Positions 1-9,834 of a stretch of 19,565 nucleotides of DNA are shown in pieces. Made by a program: the position numbers and the translations under genes. How positions within the stretch are numbered: the first letter of the stretch is position 1; each line of letters begins with the position of its first letter. The notes beneath the pieces were generated by a model, which saw only the letters and a program-made list of their open reading frames with translations, was not told the DNA's origin and did not search any database. Source of the DNA: Parvularia atlantis (lineage: Eukaryota > Opisthokonta > Rotosphaerida); the NCBI GenBank assembly GCA_943704415.1, contig CALSCO010002301.1, positions 1-19,565 of the forward strand, read 5' to 3'.

Positions 1-145
1 TTTTGTTATCGCGTGCTGTTTTTTGTTTAGATGGTTGTGACCACGAAAATTTTTCTTTGATCAGATAAGAGCAAGTTTTGTTTTTGTTTGTTTTGTTTTC
101 TTTTGCATTCAAATCATCTTTTCCTTCAGTTTACACTTCCCACGA
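1..145. promoter_or_regulatory. T-rich, low-GC leader upstream of the first gene
   Basis: This stretch is strikingly T-rich, with repeated TTTTG/TTTG runs around 74-100, in a window that is otherwise strongly GC-rich. It ends just before the ATG at 146. The pyrimidine bias on the + strand fits a promoter or 5' untranslated leader for the gene at 146. It could instead be the 3' end of a gene off the left edge. No TATA box or known operator is convincing. Confidence 0.35.
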
Positions 146-736
146 ATGGCGGCTGCAGCAGCGGCCCAGCGTCGTCCGTTCTGGACGCCCAAGCACGCGA
201 CCCTATCGCACAAGACGTGGCTACCCACCAAGGCCACGATGGAGGACGCGCCTAAAGACGACCCCGCGTACAAGAAGGCGAGCAAGCCCTGGTTCTCGGT
301 CAGCGTCAAGATCGACCCAAGCGCCATGGACATCGACATGCACCCCGACTCGAACAAGCGCGTCGAGCGTGCGCGGCAGGTCGAGGGCGAGCTCAACGCC
401 AAGGCGATCAAGACCCAGACCAAGAGCATCAAGCGCCGCCACAAGCAGGCCGAGAAGCGCTGCATCGCCAAACTCCGAGTCGAGGCCTCTTCTTCGTCAG
501 CGAGCGCCTCCGCGCCGGCTTCAAGTTGCGCGCTTGTTGACGTGAAACGATGGCGCGCTCATCCTTCTCGCCAGAATCGCACGCATCGCCACAGGCAACA
601 CGAACAGCATCACCGGCACCCGCACAGCGAGCGGCGCGCCGCACGGCGGGGCCGCACGGGCCGCACGGGCCACACGAGGCCGCAACCCGCCGTCACGCAT
701 CCCCCGCCATGCTGGCACGCGCGGCCGTCCACCTAG
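146..736 (+). CDS. Small basic hypothetical protein, 3' end uncertain
   Basis: I do not recognise this protein. The ATG at 146 follows the T-rich leader and opens a frame of 196 codons. The first ~110 residues look real: an Ala run, a KPWFSVSVKIDP segment, then a lysine/arginine-rich, probably helical stretch (KSIKRRHKQAEKR) that could bind nucleic acid. After about residue 112 it becomes a Ser/Ala run and then an Arg/His/Pro-rich tail typical of chance translation of GC-rich DNA. The true end may therefore lie near 480-550, perhaps through an intron I could not place. It sits 60 bp upstream of PRO1 on the same strand. Existence is moderately supported by the start context and composition; the C-terminus is weak. 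Confidence 0.4.
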   Translation: MAAAAAAQRRPFWTPKHATLSHKTWLPTKATMEDAPKDDPAYKKASKPWFSVSVKIDPSAMDIDMHPDSNKRVERARQVEGELNAKAIKTQTKSIKRRHKQAEKRCIAKLRVEASSSSASASAPASSCALVDVKRWRAHPSRQNRTHRHRQHEQHHRHPHSERRAARRGRTGRTGHTRPQPAVTHPPPCWHARPST

Positions 737-796
737 GCGCGTACGCCATGATGGAATACGCATACGTACGTGCACGCGCGCGCGGCAAGCGAACAA

Positions 797-2250
797 ATGT
801 CTGTGGTCGTGCTCAAGCTCGGCTCAAGCAGCATCGTCGACGAGGCCACGGGTTTGCTCGCGCTGAGGTGCGGCACTGCGCCACGCCCGCCGCGCCTCAC
901 ACGGCGACGGCGCCCGGCGGGCAGCCGCGTCGCGTCGATCGTCGAGCACATCTGCGCGCTGCGACGCGCCGGGCACCGCGTCATTCTCGTGCGCACGCGC
1001 ACGCCTGCATCGCCCGTGCACGCGCGCCGACACGTGTGCGCACGCCCAGGTCACATCGGGGGCGGTCGGCGTGGGCCTGCGCCGCCTCGGCATCAGCACG
1101 CGCCCCAAGGTCCTCGTCGAGAAGCAAGCCGCAGCCGCCGTCGGGCAGGGCCGGCTCATGCGCATCTACGACGACCTGTTCTCGCAGCTTAACACGACCA
1201 TCGCGCAGGTCCTGCTCACGCGCAACGACGTGGGCGACGTGCGTGCGGCCGGCGCGCGCACGCCCTATCGATCGCTCACGCGCACGCACAGCGCGGGCAC
1301 TACCTCAACGCGTGCAGCACGCTGCGGCAGCTGCTCGAGATGGACGTCGTGCCGATCGTGAACGAGAACGACACCGTGAGCGCGGCGGTGCGTGAGGGCG
1401 CGCGTGCATGCAGGTGCGCCGCTGAAGCCGCGCGCGCACGTGTGCTCGCAGGAGATCCGTTTTGGCGACAACGACACGCTCTCGGCGCTCGTCGCGGGCA
1501 TGGTCGAGGCGCAGTGGCTCTTCTTGCTGACCGACGTCGACTTTTTGTACACGAGTAACCCGCGCACCGACCCCGCGGCGCAGCCGGTCTACGTCGTCGA
1601 GGACGTCGCGAAGCTGCGCGAGTCGGGTGTGCGCGCCGCGGCCAGGGCTGCACATTGCCGCGCTGACGGATGCGCCCAGTCAATGTCGACGGCTCCGGCA
1701 GCACGCTCGGCACGGGCGGCATGCAGACCAAGCTGATCGCGGCGGCGCTCGCGACGGCCGCGGGCGTGACGACGGTCATCACCAAGAGCGATCACCCGGA
1801 GCGCATCCTGCAGATCATCAATGGCGCGCGCCACGGCACGGTGTTCCGGGCCAAGGAGCGCCAGCTGGGCGACCGCAAGTGGTGCGCACCTCGCGCGAGC
1901 CATGCCTTGTCACGCTTACAAGGCGCGCCCGCAGGTGGATCCGCCACGGTCTGCACGTCTACGGTCAGCTGCTGGTCGACGACGGCGCCGTGGCCGCGAT
2001 CCGCCGCCACAACTCGCTCTTCGCCGCGGGCGTGACGGCCGTGTGCGGCTCGTTTGTGTCGCAGCAGGCCGTGGCCATCGTGAGCGAGACGAGCGGACGC
2101 GAGGTTGCGCGGGGCCTCGTCAACTACACCAGCATCGAGATTGAGCGCGTCCGCGGCAAGAAGTCGTCCGAAATCGCCGGCGTGCTTGGCTACATCGAGG
2201 CCGACTGCGTCGTGTACCGCCAGAACCTTGTACTGACCGAGCCGTTGTGA
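797..2250 (+). CDS. PRO1: Glutamate 5-kinase (proline biosynthesis step 1)
   Basis: Phosphorylates L-glutamate to gamma-glutamyl phosphate with ATP; presumably cytosolic. Seven exons (797-867, 925-988, 1050-1238, 1292-1387, 1452-1626, 1680-1881, 1935-2250) join in phase to 370 aa, the usual ProB length. Seen in order: KLGSSSIVD near the N-terminus, [49 protein letters not shown] and [12 protein letters not shown] of the amino-acid-kinase fold (about 1-265). A PUA domain follows (about 272-365, starting near [10 protein letters not shown]). The ATG at 797 is chosen because it directly precedes the conserved [10 protein letters not shown] strand. There is no fused reductase, so this is the fungal/bacterial arrangement rather than the plant/animal P5CS fusion. 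It converges on PRO2, which encodes the next step, with 5 bp between stops. Introns are 53-64 nt, all GT-AG. Confidence 0.96.
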
Positions 2251-2255
2251 AAACG

Positions 2256-3921
2256 CTACTGTGCAAGGGGCAGCGACACGTGCGAGAACCGGCGCGCGCC
2301 GCTGCTAAAGTCGTGCGTGACGTCGCCGTGCCCGCGCAGCACCCAGCGCGTTGTGAGCAGGCCCTCGACGCCGACCTGGCAGCAGGGCGTGAGCGGCCGT
2401 AGCCAAGCAAGCAACCCGGCGACGCACCGGGCCGCGCGCGTGGATCCGGCTCGTGCTGATGCCGACCTCGGCGCCGAGGCCCATGCGGTAGCCGTCGGCA
2501 AACCTGCGCCGCTGTGTCAGGCAATGCGGTGTGTGCCGTCGACGGACGTGCCTCGTGGACGCGTTGTGGAACACGCACGCCGAGTCGACGCGGTCCAGGA
2601 AGTAGCGCGCCGTCGTCTCGTCGGTCGTCAGGATCGACTCGGTGTGGCCGCTGCCGTGCCTGCGCAGCGCGGGTGGCGTCGGTGCACGGCGCGCGGCCGC
2701 GCAGGCTGCGCACGCACATGTGGATGTGCTCGACGGCCTCCGCGACCGACTCGACCACCTCGACCGTCGCGGCCAGCCTTGAGTACTCGTGGTTGAGCGC
2801 AGGTGCTGCCGGCAGCTGCGCGTCGCGGCAATGAGCTTCTGAGCGCGTGCTTGCACGCTGCCGCCGACCTTGAGCAGCGTCACAGCGCGCGGCCCGCCAA
2901 ACAGCTCGACCTTGGCTTCGCGCAGCGCCGCCAGCACGGTGTGCACGCGCCCGTCCTCAACGACAGCGCGGTGCACGAGCAGTGTCTCCATCGCGTTGCA
3001 CGCGGCCGGGTAGTCCTGGCGCGGGGCAGTCACACGACTGTGCACCGAGCGTGGGCGTGTGCGCACCGTTTTGGCGTCGAGCACGACACGCACGGCCAGC
3101 GTGAGGTCGACGCGCTCGTCCAGGTAGACGTGGCAGATACCCTCAGCGTGGCCGAGCACGGGGATGCGCGTGTGGCTCTGGATGTGCCGCACGAGAGCGC
3201 CCGAGCCGCGCGGGATTACCAGGTCGATCACGTCGTCGAGCGCGAGCAGGCGCTCGACCGCCTCGCGGCCCTCGACCAGGTTGACGACGGCCGGGTCGAA
3301 GCCCGCGCCGGTCAGCTGCTCGGCGATGACCTGCGGTGCCGCGCGTCAGACGGCCACCCTTGTGCGCGCCCGCCTGCAGTCAGACGGCGCACCCCGTGCA
3401 GGACCGCGTTGGTGCGCGCGGCCTCCTTGCCGCCCTTGAGCAGGATGCCGTTGCCGCTGCGCAGCGCCAGCGCGGCGACCTGCGGCAGCGCGTCCGGGCG
3501 TGACTCGAACACGACCAGCAGCACGCCCAGCGGCGTCGCCTGCTGCTCGAGCACGAGGCCGTCGGCCAGCTCCGTCCGGCGCAGCACGCGGCCGATCGGC
3601 TCAGGCGCCGCCGCGATCTGCTCGATGCCCTCGGCCAGCACGGCCACCTTGGCCGGCGCGAGGTGCAGCCGGTGCAGCAGCGCCGGCTCGAGGCGCGCCG
3701 CGTGCTCGGCCACGTCGGCCTCGTTGGCCACGGCAATGCGGGGCGCGGCCTCGCGCAGCGCTCGCGCGATCGCCCGCAGCAGGTCGACGCTGGACCCGTG
3801 CACGCGTGAGCGTCACTCCGATGGGCTGCGCCGCCCACACGCACCGCGCCTGCGAGGGCGCCGCGCGCAGCTGACGGCTGGCGGCGCGCGTGGCAGTGGC
3901 GAGCGCTCTCAGATCATCCAT
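2256..3921 (-). CDS. PRO2: Gamma-glutamyl phosphate reductase (glutamate-5-semialdehyde dehydrogenase)
   Basis: Reduces gamma-glutamyl phosphate to glutamate-5-semialdehyde with NADPH, the step after PRO1. Eight exons on the minus strand (3921-3845, 3789-3393, 3330-3067, 3015-2857, 2815-2718, 2659-2552, 2503-2428, 2375-2256) give 432 aa, close to family length. Visible motifs: the N-terminal RAASRQLRAAP helix, LVVFESRPDALPQ, LKGGKEAARTN, GHAEGICHVYLD, the catalytic-cysteine segment AACNAMETLLVHR (Cys about 252), GSGHTESI, NASTRFADG and [20 protein letters not shown]. Start: ATG at 3921 gives the standard N-terminus; an in-frame GTG upstream is not needed. Intron 6 (2504-2551) appears to use a GC donor, because only that junction rebuilds NASTRFADG exactly. 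The ATG is 45 bp downstream of the permease stop, so its promoter must lie partly inside that gene. Confidence 0.96.
2504..2551 (-). other. Probable GC-AG intron in PRO2
   Basis: On the minus strand the exon ends ACGAG and the intron starts GCACGT and ends GCGCAG (48 nt). Joining here yields NASTRFADG, the invariant ProA motif. Alternatives fit worse: a GT site 9 nt upstream loses Ser-Thr-Arg, a 36-nt GT intron inserts four residues, and retention inserts 16 residues because the intron has no in-frame stop. Confidence 0.75.
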
Positions 3922-3966
3922 CCGCAGAAGACGAAGTGCAAAGCGAGCTGCCACAAGGAACTGCTC
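3922..3966 (-). promoter_or_regulatory. 45-bp spacer between permease stop and PRO2 start
   Basis: Both flanking genes run on the minus strand. This spacer must hold the end of the permease transcript and the start of PRO2, unless their transcripts overlap. No canonical polyadenylation signal or TATA box is visible. Confidence 0.3.
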
Positions 3967-6158
3967 TCACGAGGCGACCAGCAGCACGTAGAGCGGGATG
4001 CACCCTGCCGCGAGGATGATGATCGTGGTCCTGGACACGCGCCGGCGGGCGTCAGGCACGCCGCGACCGAGAGCATAGGCAGTGAGCACGCACCACGACC
4101 CAAACTTGAAAAACTCCCAGAAGCCCATGTCGTAGTACCGCAGGCTCACGGCGCGCTCGGCCACAATGATGTTGGCGGCGCTGCCGATGATCGTGAGGTT
4201 GCCGGCTGCGTGCGCATGCGTGTGGTTGGTGCACGCTCGCGCAGGCACGGGCACGAGTGCGGCCGCACCGACGGTCGTCACCCACGCAGCCATGACCCAG
4301 TAAGCGAACGCAAGGTGGCTGGGGAGCGTGTCGATGAACGGCGCGATCAGCAGCACGGCAGGCACGTTGGACAGCGTGTTGGACCTGCATGGTGCGGCGC
4401 GCGCGCACGTCAGTACTCGCCGACTTCGAGACCTGAGGCGGCACGCACGCAATCACGACGGCGACGACAAAGACAAACATGCCCAGCGGCGACGCGAGGT
4501 CGAGCTGGCCAAACATCGCCTCCTGGGCGGCCTGGCGACACCCCGCGCGGCACGTCAAGCACCGCACGCGCGGGCGGCCAGCAGACGCACCTCTGGGTAC
4601 CCCGTACGGTTGAAGCTCTCGATGCAGATGAACAGCCCGGCGAAGAAGAGCAGCAGGCCGTAGTCGATCTGGTGCGTCACGACGTCGTGCGGCTCGAAGC
4701 GCCGCAGAGCCGCCTGGATTGCGATCACCGCCATGCCGCCCGCGAAGCTCGCCAGCCCGATCGGCACGCCCAGCAGCAGCGCCACAAACACGCCGCCGCT
4801 CGACAGGAGCGTCAGTACGCGCGCCAAGAGCAAGATCTTGCGCTTCACAGACGGGCTGGCGAAGAAGCCCGTCGCCTTGATCGCGCCGTCTTTGCGGTCG
4901 CCGTTGAGCTGGTCGCCGTTGAGCTGGTCGCCGTTGAGCTGGTCGCCGCTGAGCTGGTCGCCGCTGAGCTGGTCGCCGTCCTCTTCCTTTGTCGCGCTCG
5001 GTGTTGCCGTTGCTGCGGCCGTGGTCGCACCCGTGGCCACCGCCGTCCGCGCCGCGCCGTTGCTGCCCGCGACCGGCTCGAGCTGGATCACCGTGTCGTC
5101 CGCGTTCGCGCCCTGCTCGTCGTCGGCGTCCATCGTGCCCACGCCCGCGCCGTCAGGCTGCTCCTCGATCAGCGCCGCGCGCATGCTCGGGTCACGCGCT
5201 GCGGCCAGCTGGTACGCGCCAATCGCGCGGTTGACCAGCTTCTTGTAATACATGAGGTAGAGGAAGCCGAGGTTGAGGCCTAGGCAGATGAGTGCAATCG
5301 GCGCCATGTACTGTGGGGGGCGCGGCGGTGAGCGCGGCGGCCGTGTGTGTCTGTACGAGGCGCACCATGGCAAAGTGCGTGTACCCGATGTTGCCCTTGA
5401 TCGCGATCAGCGCTGGGCGTTGCGCGATCGCGGTCAGCGACAGAGGATAAAGGCCCTACGCACGTGCACCGTTCTGCGGGTTGCCGGTGATCGTGGCCGC
5501 GCTGCCGATGTTGGCCGCCGTGCCGAGTGCGATCAGGATCGGCCCGCCAGGCAGGTCGTACTTGCGACCGATCTTGGCGATCTAAGCACGCGCGAGCGCG
5601 AGCGTGATAAGGCAAAGGTCGCGAGACTGCGCGCACGCGCGCGCGCACACCAGCGGCGTGATGAAGATGCACACGGCGTCGTTGGTGATGAGCGCCGAGA
5701 GGATGCCGCAGAGGAAGACGACGCGGAAGACAAGGTCAAAGGCGTTCTTGCAGCGCCACGTGAACACAAACTCAAGGTTCTCGTACAGGCCCTCCTTGCC
5801 GAGAAAGTAGGCGATGACCATGAGGCCGAAGAGCAGGGCCATGACCTCCATGTTGCTGCCGACGATGAGCATGGCCTCGTTGAAGGGCAAGATGCCCGCG
5901 ACGAGCATGAGCGCCGCGCCGAGCAGCGAGCTCGTCGCGCGCCCGAGCGGGAACGCGGCCCACTTGGACGGGCTGCGTGCGCCGCCCACGTCAGCGTGTT
6001 GGGACGCGACGCGACGCGTGTGCTGCGGCGGGCGGGGGGCACCTGATCATGACCCACGTGATGAGGAACACGACCAGCGCGTAGACCTTGGCGCCCTCGC
6101 TCATCGGCACGGTCGGGTCGAGGCTCCCGCTGCTGCTGTTGCTCGCGGCGTGCTCCAT
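3967..6158 (-). CDS. ArsB/NhaD/Lsi2-like anion efflux permease (ion transporter superfamily)
   Basis: Polytopic membrane protein of the arsenite-permease/citrate-transporter superfamily; the best-known eukaryotic relatives are Lsi2-type silicon/arsenite effluxers. Nine exons (6158-6043, 5972-5651, 5581-5470, 5412-5366, 5310-4591, 4531-4449, 4384-4269, 4205-4094, 4030-3967) give 563 aa. About 11-12 hydrophobic segments fall in two halves. Each half has a signature loop: ITNDAVCIFITPL and ANIGSAATITGNPQN in the first, ASNTLSNVPAVLL and AGNLTIIGSAANIIVAE in the second. They are separated by a ~130-residue acidic, Ala/Thr-rich cytosolic-type loop (about 226-355) with a GDQLN/S repeat. The last intron (4031-4093) is 63 nt without stops and reads through; splicing it restores the usual KFG-x-x-T end. 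Substrate (arsenite, silicic acid, phosphate or other) cannot be told from sequence. Divergent from FOL1. Confidence 0.88.
4901..4975 (-). repeat. Five tandem 15-bp repeats encoding GDQL(N/S)
   Basis: Five head-to-tail copies of CCG(T/C)TGAGCTGGTCG on the + strand lie inside permease exon 5 and encode GDQLN three times and GDQLS twice. Copies differ by one base. They lie in the variable hydrophilic loop between the two membrane halves, so copy number can probably change without damaging the core. Confidence 0.93.
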
Positions 6159-6417
6159 GCTTTTGGGACTGTCTGCGGGGGGCGGGGCTGAGCGTGCGCA
6201 CGCTGAGAGGAGACGGGCGCGCAGAGGGGCCACGCGGCCAAGCGGGCACAGAACGAGAAAAGTGCAGCGCGCGAGCGCGGCCGGGAGCGAGGCCGGATCG
6301 ACGGAGCCCGGCCCGAAACCGGCTTCGGGCGATCGATCGCATCCGTCACGCTGACATTTGTCTTGTACAGACAGCTGCTGCGCGTGAGGCCACGTTGGGT
6401 CGCAGCGCAGCCCAGCC
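6159..6417. promoter_or_regulatory. Bidirectional promoter between permease and FOL1
   Basis: These 259 bp separate two divergent start codons and form the largest clear promoter space between recognised genes. They include a GC-box-like GGGGGGCGGGGC around 6177-6188 and a CGATCGATCG palindrome around 6329-6339. No TATA box is evident. A CTGACATTTGTCTTGTACAG segment (6351-6370) resembles a branch site plus acceptor, so a short 5'-UTR intron for FOL1 is possible. Assignment rests on position only. Confidence 0.5.
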
Positions 6418-9400
6418 ATGAGCGACGGCCGCGTCGACCCGGCCGCGGACGTGATCCTGGTCGAGCGCCTGCTCGTGCGCGGTGTGGTCGGCGTGGACAA
6501 CTGGGAGCGGCAGAAGAAGCAGGACATCGTCGTGCACCTGGTCATCTACGCCGACATCGGCCGCGCCGGTGCGGCCGTCGCCTCGGCCTCGTCCAACGCG
6601 CTGCTGACGCGCGCCACTAGGCGCCACGGACGACGTCGCGCACACGATCAACTACTCGGACGTGACCAAGGTCGTTGTGGACTTTGTCGAGGCGTCGCAG
6701 TACAAGTCCGTCGAGGGCCTGGCCGAGGGCATCGCGCAGGTGCGCGGCGCCAGCGGACGGTCGTGCGCGGTCGTGCGTTCGCACGGCCCTCACCGCGCTT
6801 CTGCGCCCGCAGACGTGCCTCGTCCGCTTCGAGCTGCAGGCCATCACCGTCCGCGTCGAGAAGCCGCGCGCGCTGCTCAACGCGGCCGCGGCAGGCGTCG
6901 AGATCACGCGCGCGCGCGACTCGCAGACGGTGCGGGGCGCCCTCGCTCATCGCCATCGCGGCTCACGTCGCGCACCAGTTCCGCCCCTTTGCCGAGCTGC
7001 GCGTCGACGACCGCGGCGTGTACCACTCGTGCGGCGGCGCGCGCGCGGTCGCGCACGCGGGAGGGCGAGCTCACGCGTGCCGGGCGCGCGCAACAGCGAG
7101 GACCGCGTGTTCATCAGCGACATGCGCGTGCGCCTCATCGTCGGCGTCAATCCGCCCGAGCGCGAGGAGAAGCAGGACGTGATCGTCAACCTGTCGATGT
7201 GGTCGCTTGGGCGGGTGCGCTCGTGCGCCTGTCACGTGTGCACCACTCATGCCCGCGCAGGCCTCGTCCACGCACGACTACGTCCCGCGCGCCTACAACT
7301 ACCGCACGATCTGCCACATGGTCACGCACATGCTCGAGGCGTCCGCCTTCCGCACGATCGAGGCCATGGCCACCGAGGTCGCGCGGCTGCTCGTGACCAA
7401 GTGCCACATCCGGCGCGTGAGCGTGCGCGTCAACAAGCCCAGCGCGCTGCTCTTTGCTCAGTCGGCCGGTGCGCGATGCCTGCGTGCGCGCGCGCGCGAC
7501 CTCACTCCGAGCCCGCACACCCAGGCGTCGAGATCACGCGCGATGCGACTTACTACAGCAGCGGCGGCGCCCACACCGCGTGCGTGCGCCCTATTGCTGC
7601 CCACGCGGCCGCCGACGTCCGCGCACACAGCCGCCCGAGCGCGCGGCCCGCGCTGCCGGACGTTGCCGCGACCGCACCAGCCGCGTCCTCTGCCGCGCAC
7701 ACCGCAGCGCCGCAGCCCACGCCACAGGCACTGCAGCCGCACAGCACAGCGCAGCACATCGTCTTCCTCGCGCTCGGGTCCAACCTGGGCGACCGCGCCG
7801 CGCACATCAACCAGGCGTGTGCCCCGCTTCCGGGCAGCCTTCGGGGCTGACTCGAACGCGGGTACAGGCGCTGGAGAGGCTCACACGCGTGTGCGACTGC
7901 ACCGTGCTCGACACGAGCTTCCTGTACGAGACCCCGCCGGCGTACGTGACCGACCAGCCGATGTTCCTCAACGCCGTCTGCAAAGCACGCCGCATGCATG
8001 CGCGTGCTTGCAACGCCTGACGCTAGGTTGTCGCAGGCGAGCACGGCGCGCTCGCCACGCGAGCTGCTCGTCGGCTTGAAGATGGTCGAGCGCGATCTCG
8101 GGCGGACGCCGACGATCCCGAACGGCCCGCGCGTGATCGACCTCGACATCCTCTTCTACGACGACGTGGAGGTGCGGTGCGCAGGTACGGCCGCGTGAGA
8201 CCTCATATTAGCGCAGGTGGCGGAGGACGACCTCATCATCCCGCATCCGCGCCTGCACGAGCGCGAGTTTGTGCTGCGGCCGCTGTGCGAGTGCGTTTGT
8301 GCAAGGGCACGGCGCCCGCAAGCGCACTCATGTCACGCGCCGTTGCAGCATCGCCGCCAGTCTCGAGCACCCCAAGCTGCAGAAGACCGTCGAGCACCTG
8401 TGGCGGCACCTGCATCACCGGTGAGCGTCAGCCGCCAAGCGGCTTGCAACGCAGGCGCTCACTGCGCGGCTCGCCCCGCAGCACCGCCATCCCGCGCGTC
8501 CTCCCGGTCGGCTTGAACAAGCTGTGGCACCTCGGCAGCCGGTGCGCGACGCGCTGGCGTGCCGTTGGACAGCACGCCAACGCGCCGTTCGTGTCGCGTA
8601 GCACGTACATCATGGGCATCCTCAACGTCACGCCGGACAGCTTCAGCGATGGCGGCAAGTTCCTATCCCTCGACGCGGCCGTCAGCCACGCGTGGCAGAT
8701 GATCGAGCAGGGGTGCGCTGGCCCTCGCGACGTTTGCGTGCTCGGGGTGCTGAGTGTAGTGCAGAGCGAGCGTCGTCGACATCGGCGGGGCGTCCACGAA
8801 GCCGAACGTGAACGAGGTCACGGTCGAGGAGGAGATCCGGCGGTGTGCTCTTGTCGCCGAGACGAGCGCCAGCAGCTGACACGCGCGCTGCACTGCGTTA
8901 GCGTCGTGCCTGTGATCCGACGCCTGCGCGAGGAAGGCGTGGACGTGCCGCTCTCGGTTGATACGTGGCGAGCGCAGGTGGCGCAGGCGGCGGTCGAGGC
9001 CGGCGCGACGATGATCAACGACGTCAGCGGCGGGACACGGTGCGCAGTCGGCGCGATACGGAGCCGTGCGACGCTCACCGGCCGCGTGCGCCGCAGCGAC
9101 TCGGCCATGTACGCGACCATGGCGGCGGCCAACGTGCCCGTGTGCCTCATGCACATGCGCGGCGACACGAGGACAATGATGCTGCCCGAGAGCAAGGAGT
9201 ACCCTGAGGACGACGTGGTCACCGGCGTGCGGTGCGGCGCAGTTGGGACCGCGCCGGCCCGCACGGGCTCACGCACCGCCGGCGCTCAGGCAGGAGCTGG
9301 CGACGCGCGTGCACAACGCCCTCCGCGCCGGCGTGCGCCGCTGGCACATCCTGATCGACCCGGGGCTCGGCTTCGCCAAGCACCCGCACCAGAGCATCCA

Positions 9401-9715
9401 GCTGCTGCGGTCGCTGTCGCAGGTGATCGCGCCCGGGCAAGGTGCGCGACCGTAGGCCGTCGTGAAAGGAGCGCGCAGACTCACGGCGGCCGCGTGGCAG
9501 ACCTCGAGGGCTTCCCGACCCTCGTCGGCCCCTCGCGCAAAGGCTTCATCGGCGCCGTGCTCAACAAGGACGCGACCGAGCGCACGTGGGGCACGGCCGC
9601 CGCCTGTGCCGCGCTGGTGGCCGAGGGCGTCGACGTGCTGCGCGTGCACGACGTCGCCGAGATGGCCGACGTGGTCAAGGTCTCGGACGCGATCTGGCGA
9701 GCGCAGCGCTTGTAG
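6418..9715 (+). CDS. FOL1: Trifunctional folate enzyme: tandem dihydroneopterin aldolase, HPPK and dihydropteroate synthase
   Basis: Catalyses three consecutive steps from dihydroneopterin to dihydropteroate. Nineteen exons: 6418-6568, 6621-6739, 6813-6929, 6979-7028, 7097-7214, 7261-7468, 7525-7579, 7631-7814, 7868-7984, 8037-8171, 8217-8290, 8349-8420, 8482-8541, 8602-8712, 8765-8842, 8902-9039, 9097-9226, 9294-9441, 9501-9715; total 759 aa. Aldolase copy 1 (about 10-122) has NWERQKKQ, SVEGLAEGIA and Lys in RVEKPRAL. Copy 2 (about 146-255) has PPEREEKQ, TIEAMATEVA and RVNKPSAL; each ends in AGVEITR. HPPK (about 313-465): ALGSNLGDR, FLYETPP, PRVIDLDILFYDD, IPHPRLHEREFVLRPL. DHPS (about 488-759): MGILNVTPDSFSDGG, VVDIGGASTKPN, SVDTW, INDVSGG, MHMRGD, DPGLGFAK, GPSRKGFIG. 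The Ala/Pro linker before HPPK carries an in-frame 51-nt intron (7580-7630) that could also be retained. Architecture matches fungal FOL1. Confidence 0.96.
7815..7867 (+). other. Probable GC-AG intron in FOL1 (HPPK helix 1)
   Basis: The exon ends CAG, the intron starts GCGTGT and ends TACAG (53 nt). Joining gives HINQALERL, keeping exactly the family spacing between GSNL and the YxTPP motif (28 residues, as in E. coli HPPK). A GT-AG alternative (GTGTGC to GAGAG) also keeps frame but deletes three residues of the helix. Confidence 0.7.
7985..8036 (+). other. Probable GC-AG intron in FOL1 (HPPK core)
   Basis: The exon ends TGCAAA, the intron starts GCACGC and ends TCGCAG (52 nt). It contains in-frame stops, so it must be removed. 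The junction gives FLNAVCKASTARSPREL, the same length as other HPPKs. The nearest GT donor, 9 nt upstream, would delete Val-Cys-Lys from a core strand. Confidence 0.65.
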
Positions 9716-9834
9716 AGGCCAAGCTCATCACACCGACACACGCGCGGGTGTCCCTCACTCACTGCAGCCCGCCACCGTGTCGCTGCGCGCGGCCGTCGCG
9801 GTCAGCGGCACGGCGGGGCGGCTCGCGGCACGGC

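Noticed and set aside
4031-4093. Coding insert YALGRGVPDARRR in the permease tail
   Set aside because: It is in frame but bounded by GTGCGTG and GTGTCCAG with an internal CTGAC. Removing it restores the normal KFG-x-x-T C-terminal helix.
2803-5283. An 826-codon open frame on the + strand
   Set aside because: It lies antisense to PRO2 and the permease, crosses their exons and introns without pause, and has an Arg/Ala/His-rich composition. It is a GC-driven shadow.
6418-9715. A bacterial folB-folK-folP operon or horizontally acquired cluster
   Set aside because: All domains join in one frame through 18 spliceosomal-type introns, and the tandem-aldolase fusion is the known fungal arrangement.
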